Shown here piece by piece: positions 22,328 through 29,679 of a stretch of DNA of 34,116 nucleotides (the first letter of the stretch is position 1; each line of letters opens with the position of its first letter). The translations under genes were made by a program, and so were the position numbers. The DNA is from Halogeometricum pallidum JCM 14848. Its GTDB lineage: Archaea; Halobacteriota; Halobacteria; Halobacteriales; Haloferacaceae. The DNA is taken from positions 9,360 through 43,475 of the forward strand of contig NZ_AOIV01000043.1 of NCBI RefSeq assembly GCF_000337095.1, written 5' to 3'. Below the pieces are notes generated by a model. The model saw only the letters and a list, made by a program, of their open reading frames with translations, had not been told where the DNA came from and did not search any database.

Positions 22328-22786
22328 TCAGTAGGGGGCGAACCCCGCGGTCAGCAGGCCGCCGTCGACGAGGAGGAGCACCCCCACGACGGCCGCCGCG
22401 CGGAAGACGGCGATGCTCTCTCTGACGGGCGTGCGAACGCGTTTCTCCCGGAGGCCAGCGATTAGTCGGCTCCGTCCGACCTCCACGAGGGCGGCGAGCG
22501 CCACCCAGAGGACGAGCATGGCGAGGACGAGGTGGCCGCGGCCGGACCCCGCGAGCAGTTCGACCGTGTAACGCGTGCCGGCGAGGTGACCGCCGGTGAG
22601 GAACATCACCACCGACGCGGCGCGAGAGCCGTAAACGAGCCTGTCGGCCAGCGTCTCCAGCGGTGCGGCGTCCAGCGACCCGTCGAGGGCGGCGGGGAGC
22701 ACCGCCCCGGCGACGAAGACGACGCTCCCCACCCAGAGCGCGCCGGTGAGGACGTGCAGCGTGACCATCGCGGTGTCGAGTACCAT
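22328..22786 (-). CDS. CopD-like small membrane protein
   Basis: This 152-residue protein has four hydrophobic segments (about 3-27, 48-64, 77-100 and 123-148). The opening VTLHVLTGALWVGSVVFVAG, with His in the first helix, resembles the CopD/DUF4149-like membrane proteins linked to copper handling. A role is not established. A longer reading from 22852 is possible, but the added residues are hydrophilic and the ATG at 22786 lies about 27 nt after a weak TATA-like TTCAAG. Confidence 0.7.
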   Translation of the reverse strand: MVLDTAMVTLHVLTGALWVGSVVFVAGAVLPAALDGSLDAAPLETLADRLVYGSRAASVVMFLTGGHLAGTRYTVELLAGSGRGHLVLAMLVLWVALAALVEVGRSRLIAGLREKRVRTPVRESIAVFRAAAVVGVLLLVDGGLLTAGFAPY

Positions 22787-22987
22787 GTCGTCGCGTTCGT
22801 CGCCCGTCGCTTGAACGCCGGTGGTTCGATTCGGGGCGTGAGAACTCGGCACATGGGGACGCGCGGGACCGGCGCCCGCGGGAGTCTCAGGCCCTCCATC
22901 GGTCGTTAGCTACTGCGAACGGGACGCGCAGAGGTGAGGCGCGACTGACAGTCCCGGATTGGCTCCGTTGTACGTCGTTCGACCGCT

Positions 22988-23803
22988 TCAGCCGCGGACG
23001 AGGTGGACGCGCCCCGCGGTCGCGGCGACGCCCGGCGAGTAGTGGAACACCGGGTCCGTCGACGGCGCGTCGAGGCCGCAGGCGGGCACCAGCGTGTTCG
23101 TCCGGACGTCGGCCTCCGCCTCGTACAACGGCCACGGGTCGTGGTCGATGTCGCCGTAGATGAGGGTGCGTCCCTCGGCGTAGAAGCGGTAGTTCTCGGT
23201 CAGGAACGAAGCGCGCGTGCCGGATTTCGCCTCGAACGCCTCGCCGACCGGTCGGTACGTGGCGTCGAACTGCGCCGCGGGCGCGTCGCGGTGCGTGCGG
23301 CGACTGGCGAACGCGAACGCCCCGTCGCCCTCTCGGCGCAGTCGCACGTCGGCCCGATAGTAGGGAAGCGAGTAGAGGCCGCGAGCGAGGGGGACGCCGA
23401 CCCGGTCGTCGGCGTCGAGCGCGAAGAAGTACACCGCTCGCGTCTCGCCCTCGTCTCCGCCGCCGTCGCCGCCATCCTCACCGTCTCCACCGCCCGCGCG
23501 TTCGACGTACGTCCGGACGTTGACCTGCGGGAAGGTGAGACCGAAGGGCGCGCCGCGCGGGCGCGCGTCGGACAGTCGGAGGGCGACGACGCTGATCCAC
23601 GCGCGCCCGTCGAACGTGACCGCGTCGAGCGCCGAGGGGAGGCGGCCGCTCACTTCCTCGGGGTCGACGGGCCAGTGGGCGAACAGCACGTCTCGCAGGC
23701 CCATCCGAAGCAGTCCGTCGGCGTCACCGAACTTCGCCCGGTGGGCCGCCAGAACTCTGCGAGCTCCGCCGAGGCCGCCGACGTCGGGGACGGCGCGAAC
23801 CAT
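22988..23803 (-). CDS. DUF2071 (YqjF-like) protein
   Basis: This 271-residue protein matches the DUF2071/YqjF pattern: LFAHWPVDPEEVSGRLPSAL near the N-terminus, then DAVTFDGRAWISVVALRLSD, FPQVNVRTYV and later LPYYRADVR and LTENYRFYA. The fold is related to acetoacetate decarboxylase-like barrels, but no activity is assigned to the family. A low-complexity Gly/Asp/Glu insert of about 18 residues interrupts the chain near residue 107, probably a surface loop typical of halophiles. No strong promoter was seen. The start could also be at Met33 (MGLRDVLF). Confidence 0.8.
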   Translation of the reverse strand: MVRAVPDVGGLGGARRVLAAHRAKFGDADGLLRMGLRDVLFAHWPVDPEEVSGRLPSALDAVTFDGRAWISVVALRLSDARPRGAPFGLTFPQVNVRTYVERAGGGDGEDGGDGGGDEGETRAVYFFALDADDRVGVPLARGLYSLPYYRADVRLRREGDGAFAFASRRTHRDAPAAQFDATYRPVGEAFEAKSGTRASFLTENYRFYAEGRTLIYGDIDHDPWPLYEAEADVRTNTLVPACGLDAPSTDPVFHYSPGVAATAGRVHLVRG

Positions 23804-23973
23804 ACGGGGCGGTACGGACCGCGCGCACTTGCGCCTTTCCGCCGCTATCAGACCCCGTCGAGCGCCGACTCCGCGCCGGCGCGTTCGAGACGTTCGGATG
23901 TGGCGCGGTCGGACGCGCTGACTCGGACGCGCCGTCGCCCGACCGCTCGGCTCTCGGCTACCGCTTGCCCAAC

Positions 23974-23979
23974 GTATTT
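23974..23979 (+). promoter_or_regulatory. TATA-like box of the S9 peptidase gene
   Basis: GTATTT is centred about 27 nt before the ATG at 24004 and 21 nt before the alternative ATG at 23998. Confidence 0.45.
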
Positions 23980-24003
23980 GCGGCGGGACGACGCCGGATG
24001 CCT

Positions 24004-26175
24004 ATGGACCCCCTCCCCACCGAGGCGTTCTACGATCTGACCGTCCTCTCGGACGCGGCGCTCTCGCCGTCGGGCGACCGGGCGGCGTTCGTCGCCGCCG
24101 AGTCCGACCCCGAAGCGGACGAGCGACTCTCCTCGCTGTTCGTCGTGCCGACCGACGGGTCTCGCGACCCGCACCGACTCACGCGCGTCCCGTCGGCGTC
24201 GGCCCCGAAGTGGAGTCCCGACGGCGACCGACTCGCTTTCCTCGCCGCCCGCGAGGAGGACGCGGCGCGGCGGGTCGGGCGCGACCGGGGCGGGGAGGAA
24301 GACGGGAGCGACGCCGACGAGGCCGACGGCGCGAACGACGACGAGGAACCGAAGACCCAGGTGTGGGCGTTCGACCTGTCCCTCGGCGGCGACGCCCGGC
24401 AGGTGACCGACTTCGAGGAGGGCGCCGCGGAGTTCGACTGGTCGCCCGACAGCGACCGGATGGTCGTCGCCGCGCGCGACCCGACCGACGAGCAACGCGA
24501 GTACCTCGACTCGCGGCGCGACGGCGGTCCCGTCGAGACCGAGCGGTTCCAGCACAAACTCGACGGCGTCGGCTACCTCGACGCGGTGACGACGTACCTG
24601 TTCGTCGTCGACGCCGAGACGGGCGAGACGGACCGACTCGACGACGCGCGCGGCGGCGGCGCGTTCCACGGGCTGACGGGCATGACGCCCGCGTGGGGGC
24701 CGTCGGACCGCATCGCCTACACCGCCTACGAGGGGGACGATGGGGACGACACGTTCGTCCGCGACGTGTACTCGATTCGGCCGGACGGCTCCGGGAAGCG
24801 GCGCCACACCGACGGCGCCCTCACGACGACGCTCCCCCGGTGGAGTCCCGGCGGCGACCGACTCGCGTTCGCCGGCGGCGACCCCGAGAACTGGTGCGTT
24901 CCGAGGCAGGTGTGCGTCGTCGACGCCGACGACGAGGGCGTCGCCCCCGAGAGCGTCTCGGCGTCGCTGGACCGAACGCTCGCCCGCGGCGCGAAACCCG
25001 TCTGGACGGACGACGACACGCTCTACGCCCTCGTCGGCGACGAGGGGAACACGCGCCCCGTTCGACTGACTGCCGACGCGGACGCGCCCGAACGGACGTT
25101 CGCCGCGCAGGGCGGGGACCGGTCGTGCCGGGCGCTCGAAATCGCCGGCGGCACCGCCGTCGTCCATCTCTCGCACCCGAGCGAGGGGGCCGACCTGTAC
25201 GCGTTCGGCCTCGACTCGATAGACGCAGGCACGGGCGACGCCGCGGACGCGGACGACGCGAATCCGACGCGTCTGACCGACCTGAACGCCGAGATTCGGG
25301 AGGAGTACGAGATGCCGCGGGTCCGCCGCGTCACCTACGACAGCGACGGCGCGGAGGTTTCGGGTCTCGTCTACGCGCCGCCGTCGTTCGACTTCGACGG
25401 GCGCGACGGCGCTGACGGCGACGACGCGGACCCGCTTCCCCTCGTCGTCGCCATCCACGGCGGCCCCGTCTCCTACGACGAACCCGAGTTCCGCTTCGAG
25501 CACGCGGCGTTCACCACCCGCGGCTACCTCGTCTTCCGACCGAACTACCGCGGCGGGTCCTCGTTCGGCCGCGAGTTCGCCGAATCGCTCCGCGGCGAGT
25601 GGGGAACCGTCGAAGTCGCGGACATCGCCGCCGGCGCGCGGGAACTCGTCTCGCGCGGGTGGGCCGACGGAGAGCGTCTCTTCGGCCACGGCTTCTCCTA
25701 CGGCGGCATCGCGCAGGGCTACCTCGTGACCCAGTACCCCGACCTCCTCACCGCCGCGGCGCCCGAACACGGTATCTACGACCTCCGGTCGGCCTACGGA
25801 ACCGACGACAGCCACGTCTGGGCGGAGAACGAGTACGGCGTCCCGTGGGAGAACGCGGAGGCGTACGAGGCGTCCTCGGCCATCACCGACGTCGGCGACC
25901 TGCGGACGCCTCTCCTCGTCGTCGCCGGCGGCGAGGACTGGCGCTGCCCGCCCTCGCAGTCCGAGCAGTTGTACGTCAGCGCCAAGCGACGCGGCGTCGA
26001 GGCGCGGTTCGTCCTCTACCCCGACGAGCACCACAACATCGGCGACCCGGACCGGGCGGTGCACCGCCTCGACGAGATTCTCTCGTGGTACGAGCGTCAC
26101 GATCCGGCGTCCGAACGCTCCGGCGACGGCGGGAACGACGCCCCCGAGGACGGCGCCGACGCGAGCGCCGAGTAG
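24004..26175 (+). CDS. S9 family (acylaminoacyl-peptidase-like) serine peptidase
   Basis: This 723-residue cytoplasmic peptidase has two parts. The N-terminal part, to about residue 450, is a beta-propeller with repeated WSPDG-type motifs (PKWSPDGDRLAF, FDWSPDSDRMVV, PRWSPGGDRLAF). The C-terminal alpha/beta hydrolase has nucleophile Ser565 in GHGFSYGG, Asp645 in GGEDWRCPP and His677 in DEHHNI. The propeller restricts access to short peptides. Members release acylated amino acids or dipeptides from oligopeptides. An acidic insert lies near residues 95-118. ATG 23998, two codons earlier, is an alternative start. The macro-domain gene follows 46 bp downstream. Confidence 0.93.
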   Translation: MDPLPTEAFYDLTVLSDAALSPSGDRAAFVAAESDPEADERLSSLFVVPTDGSRDPHRLTRVPSASAPKWSPDGDRLAFLAAREEDAARRVGRDRGGEEDGSDADEADGANDDEEPKTQVWAFDLSLGGDARQVTDFEEGAAEFDWSPDSDRMVVAARDPTDEQREYLDSRRDGGPVETERFQHKLDGVGYLDAVTTYLFVVDAETGETDRLDDARGGGAFHGLTGMTPAWGPSDRIAYTAYEGDDGDDTFVRDVYSIRPDGSGKRRHTDGALTTTLPRWSPGGDRLAFAGGDPENWCVPRQVCVVDADDEGVAPESVSASLDRTLARGAKPVWTDDDTLYALVGDEGNTRPVRLTADADAPERTFAAQGGDRSCRALEIAGGTAVVHLSHPSEGADLYAFGLDSIDAGTGDAADADDANPTRLTDLNAEIREEYEMPRVRRVTYDSDGAEVSGLVYAPPSFDFDGRDGADGDDADPLPLVVAIHGGPVSYDEPEFRFEHAAFTTRGYLVFRPNYRGGSSFGREFAESLRGEWGTVEVADIAAGARELVSRGWADGERLFGHGFSYGGIAQGYLVTQYPDLLTAAAPEHGIYDLRSAYGTDDSHVWAENEYGVPWENAEAYEASSAITDVGDLRTPLLVVAGGEDWRCPPSQSEQLYVSAKRRGVEARFVLYPDEHHNIGDPDRAVHRLDEILSWYERHDPASERSGDGGNDAPEDGADASAE

Positions 26176-26221
26176 CCCGGTCGGCCACAGCGGACTTGAG
26201 TGTCGCTCGCAAACCGCCGGT

Positions 26222-26752
26222 ATGGAGTTTCGCGTCGTCCAAGGTGATATCGCACGGCGGTCCGCCGACGCTCTCGTGAACGCCGCCGGCACGAGCCTAG
26301 AGATGGGTTCGGGGGTCGCGGGCGCACTCAAACGGCGGGCCGGCCGGGGCCTCAACGACGCGGCGACGGCCCAGGGGTCCGTCGACCTCGGCGCGGTGGC
26401 CGTCACGGACGCCTTCGAACTCGACGCCAACTGGGTCATCCACGCCGCCGCGATGCCGCACTACGGCGACGGGCAGGCGACGGACGACAGCATCCGCGAG
26501 GCGACGCGGAACGCGCTGGAACGCGCGGACGAACTCGGCTGCGAGTCGCTCGTCATCCCCGCCCTCGGATGCGGGGTCGCCGGGTTCGACCTCGAAGACG
26601 GCGCGCGCATCATCTGCGAGACCATCGACGCCTACGACCCGTCGTCGCTCGGCGACGTGCGGTTCGTCGCCTACGACGAGTCGGAGTACGAGACGGTCGA
26701 ACGCGTCGCCCGTGATGTCCGCGGCGGGACGGACGGCCCCGCCGCCGACTGA
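26222..26752 (+). CDS. Macro domain protein
   Basis: This 176-residue protein is essentially one macro domain. QGDI (7-10) and ADALVNAAG (15-23) bind the adenine and distal ribose, GSGVAGAL (29-36) is the Gly-rich loop, and PALGCGVAGF is the phosphate loop. Such domains bind ADP-ribose and may hydrolyse ADP-ribosyl groups on proteins or nucleic acids, or O-acetyl-ADP-ribose. The Asn and Gly residues typical of active MacroD-type enzymes are present, but activity cannot be read from sequence. It is transcribed in the same direction as the upstream peptidase. Confidence 0.9.
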   Translation: MEFRVVQGDIARRSADALVNAAGTSLEMGSGVAGALKRRAGRGLNDAATAQGSVDLGAVAVTDAFELDANWVIHAAAMPHYGDGQATDDSIREATRNALERADELGCESLVIPALGCGVAGFDLEDGARIICETIDAYDPSSLGDVRFVAYDESEYETVERVARDVRGGTDGPAAD

Positions 26753-26763
26753 ACACTGCACCG

Positions 26764-26768
26764 TTTTT
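26764..26768 (+). promoter_or_regulatory. T5 tract: terminator of the macro gene and TATA position of the next gene
   Basis: GTTTTTG lies 12-16 nt after the macro-domain stop and centres about 28 nt before the ATG at 26794. One short tract could end one transcript and position the next start. Confidence 0.4.
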
Positions 26769-26793
26769 GCGCGTCCGGCCCCTCCCTCCGTCG

Positions 26794-27009
26794 ATGCGCG
26801 TTCCGGACGACGCGCCGCCGACGTGTCCCGTCTGCGGCGTCGCCTACGACTCCGTCTCCGAACACGACGCCGGACTGATGGTGAACCTCCTCGACAACGT
26901 CGCCTACCGGCGGGTGTGTTTCGACCCCGTGATCCTCGACGGCCGGGCGCACGTCCGCTTCTACCACCACACGCACCGGCGGGTGACGGGCGACGGGAGC
27001 GAGGAGTGA
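26794..27009 (+). CDS. Small protein with CPVC zinc-ribbon-like motif
   Basis: This 71-residue protein starts MRVPDDAPPTCPVCGVAYDS, where C-P-V-C (Cys11, Cys14) looks like half of a zinc ribbon. One further Cys (RRVCFD) and a His-rich end (HVRFYHHTHRRV) could complete a metal site. The function is unknown and I do not recognise the family. A nine-codon longer reading from 26767 is possible, but the T5 tract at 26764-26768 is at leaderless-promoter distance from 26794. Confidence 0.65.
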   Translation: MRVPDDAPPTCPVCGVAYDSVSEHDAGLMVNLLDNVAYRRVCFDPVILDGRAHVRFYHHTHRRVTGDGSEE

Positions 27010-27030
27010 CCGCACGACTCCGAAGTCACG

Positions 27031-27035
27031 TTTTT
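27031..27035 (+). promoter_or_regulatory. T5 tract inside a small hairpin: terminator and TATA position
   Basis: TCAC-GTTTTT-GTGA (27026-27039) follows the small zinc-ribbon-like gene by 17 nt, and its T-run is centred 28 nt before the ATG at 27061. It repeats the arrangement one gene upstream. Confidence 0.4.
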
Positions 27036-27060
27036 GTGAAACGGCTGCCAACTCGACGGG

Positions 27061-28413
27061 ATGGACGTCGGTCCCGTCCCTGACAGGCGCGCGTACCTCC
27101 GCGCGGTCGGCAGCCTCGGCCTCGCCTCGCTGGCAGGATGCGCCGCGGACGGACCCGACCCCGCCGTCACCCTCCCGTCGTCCGCGCTGACCGACGGACC
27201 GGTCCGCATCGTCGTCGAGAACCTCGATCCCGGCGCGCCGGTGACGCTCCGCGCCTCCGCCCGCGCCCGCGATGGGGAGGAATGGGCCTCCCACGCGGCG
27301 TTCGAACCGAACGCCGACGGCGTCGTCGCCGTCCCGGCGCGGGCGCCTCTCGACGGTACGTACGACCGCGCGGACGCGATGGGTCCCTTCTGGTCGATGC
27401 GACCGACGGACGCACCCGCGGACCGTCCGCTCTCGCCGGGTACGCGGTTCACGCCGCCGCAGGGCGCCTACGACGTGACACTCGCCGTCGAACGCGACGG
27501 GGAGACGGTCGCAGAGGCGATGACGACTCGACTGCTGTCCGACCCCGACGTCGAATCCCGGCCCATCGGCGACGGACTCGTCGGCCGGTTCTTCGCGCCG
27601 CCCGGCGACGACCCCGTCCCGGGCGTCGTCCACCTCCACGGCGCCGGCGGCCGGGCGCACCTCGCCACGGGCCGGCTACTGGCCTCGCGCGGTATCGCGA
27701 CGCTGACGCTCCGGTACTTCGGCGACCCCGGCCCGATTCCGAACACGCTGGCGGAGGTGCCGGTGGAGTACGTCGAGCGAGCGGTATCGCGGCTCCTCGA
27801 ATACGACCGGGTGGCCGGTCCGGCCGTCGGCCTGTTCGGGTTCTCTCGCGGCGGATCGCTGGCGCTTCTCGCGGCGAGTCGGAGCGATGCGGTCGGCGCC
27901 GTCGTCGGGTGGGTGCCGAGCGGACTCGTCTGGGAGGGACTCGGTTACGGCCGCGGGCCGGCGGGTACCTCGGCGTGGTCCGCCGACGGCGACCCGGTCC
28001 CGTATCTCGAACTCGCCGAGGTGGACCCCGGACCCCCGCCGGCGCCCGCGCTTCCGTACTACGAACCGGCGCTGAACGACGCGACCGAGGCGGAACTGGA
28101 CGCGGCCGCTATCGCCGTCGAGGACGCCGGTGCGCCGGTGTATCTGGTCTCCGCGGCGGACGACCGACGGTGGCCGTCGACGGCGTTCTGCGACCGCGTG
28201 ATGAGTCGTCTCGACGCCGCGGATTACGCACACGAGTACCGACACGACGGGCACCCGGGTGCGGGACACTACCTCCGACTACCGTACCTCCCGACGCCGG
28301 GCATCTCGCGGGACCGCTACAACGTCTACGGCGGGACGCCGGCCGCGAACGCGCGCGCCTCGGCGTCGGCGTGGTCGGAGACGCTGGCGTTCCTGCGGAC
28401 CGCGCTGGTGTAA
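27061..28413 (+). CDS. Lipoprotein alpha/beta hydrolase of the acyl-CoA thioesterase/BAAT family
   Basis: This 450-residue protein has a twin-arginine-like start (DRRAYLRAVG, Arg9-Arg10) and lipobox LAGC (Cys27), so it is probably exported and lipid-anchored. Residues about 40-165 form a beta-rich N-terminal domain as in acyl-CoA thioesterase/bile-acid-CoA:amino-acid N-acyltransferase proteins. The rest is an alpha/beta hydrolase with nucleophile Ser262 in FGFSRGGSL, Asp367/368 in AADDRRWP and His403 in GAGHYLRLP. The mammalian transferases use Cys; Ser here favours hydrolase activity. An extracellular location makes CoA esters unlikely substrates, so it may act on other esters. It converges on the aspartoacylase-like gene. 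Confidence 0.82.
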   Translation: MDVGPVPDRRAYLRAVGSLGLASLAGCAADGPDPAVTLPSSALTDGPVRIVVENLDPGAPVTLRASARARDGEEWASHAAFEPNADGVVAVPARAPLDGTYDRADAMGPFWSMRPTDAPADRPLSPGTRFTPPQGAYDVTLAVERDGETVAEAMTTRLLSDPDVESRPIGDGLVGRFFAPPGDDPVPGVVHLHGAGGRAHLATGRLLASRGIATLTLRYFGDPGPIPNTLAEVPVEYVERAVSRLLEYDRVAGPAVGLFGFSRGGSLALLAASRSDAVGAVVGWVPSGLVWEGLGYGRGPAGTSAWSADGDPVPYLELAEVDPGPPPAPALPYYEPALNDATEAELDAAAIAVEDAGAPVYLVSAADDRRWPSTAFCDRVMSRLDAADYAHEYRHDGHPGAGHYLRLPYLPTPGISRDRYNVYGGTPAANARASASAWSETLAFLRTALV

Positions 28414-28445
28414 GACGGGCGGGAGCGAGCCTCAGGATCACAACC

Positions 28446-28552
28446 GCTCGGTTCGGAGCGATAAAACGCTCCTTCAGGACCAAGGCCGCTCTCTCCGAAC
28501 GACCGCGCTCGGTTCGGAGCGATAAAGCGCTCCGTCAGGACCACGGCCGCTC
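28446..28552. repeat. Two-copy 46-bp hairpin repeat in a convergent gap
   Basis: Two near-identical units (28446-28491 and 28507-28552, period 61) share a GCTCGGTTCGGAGCGATAAA core, then an inverted GGAGCG/CGCTCC stem around a 6-nt loop (ATAAAA or ATAAAG), then CAGGACCA. The 15-nt link completes a second stem, CCGAAC/GTTCGG. A degenerate partial third copy precedes them (about 28421-28450). The last 18 bases of unit two are coding in the opposing gene and contain its stop. Each unit can fold in both directions, so it may act as a bidirectional terminator, or it may be a dispersed genomic repeat. Confidence 0.7.
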
Positions 28553-29563
28553 GGAAAACTCCCCGGCCGCTATCTCCCGCTCTATCTCGGTGAGCGTCTT
28601 CTTGTCGACGCTCACGAGGTGGCACAGCGGGTGTCCCGGCGCGGCCACGGGGTTCTGGAGGACGCCGATGATGAGCCCCGTGAAAGGGGCGACGACGCTG
28701 TGTTCGCGTTTCTTGAAGTGGTCCGAGACGGTGCAGATGGTATCGCCCTCGTAGACGAGGGGCACCTCGCCGTACTGCATCTCCACGAGTCCCCCCGCGT
28801 CGGCGCGGAGCCACGCCTTGTCCGAGGCGTTCTCGACGACTCGGGTCCACCCCGGCCATACGACCGGTCGCCCCGGGAGTAGTCCGTACTCCGCGAGGAC
28901 GCTCTCTACGCCCTCCAAGGCCCGTTCGACGAGCGGAAGCTGAAAGCGGTGCGCCCGGCCCATCTCGACGGTGATGGTCGGGATGCCGTCGCGCGTCGCC
29001 ACGGTCCGGAGCGACCCCGGGTCCGCCTCCCCGGAGAGGACGAGGTTCGACCCGAACGACCGCGCGAGGCGGTACACCTCGGGTTTCGCGACGTCCGCGC
29101 GAACGTGATACATCGTCGTTCGGTTGCGCGTCGACGTGTGGAAGTCGATGCCGACGTCGCACGGGCCGATGAACCGTTCGTATATCTGATTCGCCATCCG
29201 CTCGGCCGTGTTCGCGGAGTTCCGCCCCGGGAACGAGCGGTTCAGGTCGAGGTCGTAGATGGGAATGTAACGCTGCTGGGCGAGGTAGCCCGGCACGTTG
29301 GCGACGTGGATGCAGACGACGGTGCCGTGCAGAGTCGCCGGGTCGTAGCGCGCGGCCACCTCCTGCAGCACCTTCACGCCGTTCAGTTCGTCGCCGTGGA
29401 GAGCGGCGGTCATGAACGCCGTCGGCCCCTCGTGCTCGCCGTTGATGACCGTCACCGGCACCTCGACGGGGTCGCCGAGGTACGTCTCGCTTATCTCGTA
29501 TCGGAGGTGTCGCTTCTCCCCCGGCGGAACCGAGTCGTACCGGAACGGCTTCGGGTCGCTCAT
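28535..29563 (-). CDS. Succinylglutamate desuccinylase/aspartoacylase-family zinc deacylase
   Basis: This 342-residue M14-like enzyme has zinc ligands His56 and Glu59 in AALHGDEL and His142 in DFHTS, the substrate-binding DLNRSFPG (106-113), and Glu200 in TVEMG as likely general base. The C-terminal domain is beta-rich. Members cleave N-acyl groups from amino acids or amide bonds in small metabolites. Haloarchaeal members are uncharacterised, and ectoine-type or acyl-amino-acid deacylation is only a guess. The last codons (ending ERPWS) and the stop lie within a hairpin repeat unit. The start at 29563 follows a TATA-like ATTCATAC box at about 29587-29594. Confidence 0.88.
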   Translation of the reverse strand: MSDPKPFRYDSVPPGEKRHLRYEISETYLGDPVEVPVTVINGEHEGPTAFMTAALHGDELNGVKVLQEVAARYDPATLHGTVVCIHVANVPGYLAQQRYIPIYDLDLNRSFPGRNSANTAERMANQIYERFIGPCDVGIDFHTSTRNRTTMYHVRADVAKPEVYRLARSFGSNLVLSGEADPGSLRTVATRDGIPTITVEMGRAHRFQLPLVERALEGVESVLAEYGLLPGRPVVWPGWTRVVENASDKAWLRADAGGLVEMQYGEVPLVYEGDTICTVSDHFKKREHSVVAPFTGLIIGVLQNPVAAPGHPLCHLVSVDKKTLTEIEREIAAGEFSERPWS

Positions 29564-29679
29564 TGAGGCGTCGTCGTCGCGACGGGGTATGAATCTTCAC
29601 ACGATCCGACTAGTCTGTGAGGCGACTCGTCGGTCGCTCCGTCCGCCGTCTCTTTGGTCGTCGCGGGCGAGACGCGGGT

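Noticed and set aside
23848-26439. 863-codon open frame on the minus strand opposite the S9 peptidase
   Set aside because: Its composition is Arg/Val/Gly-rich repeats without motifs, and it is the mirror of a clear peptidase and macro-domain gene. Long antisense frames are expected in very GC-rich DNA.
28446-28552. CRISPR-like array
   Set aside because: Only two full units, a 15-nt link too short for a spacer, units longer than usual repeats, and no cas genes nearby.
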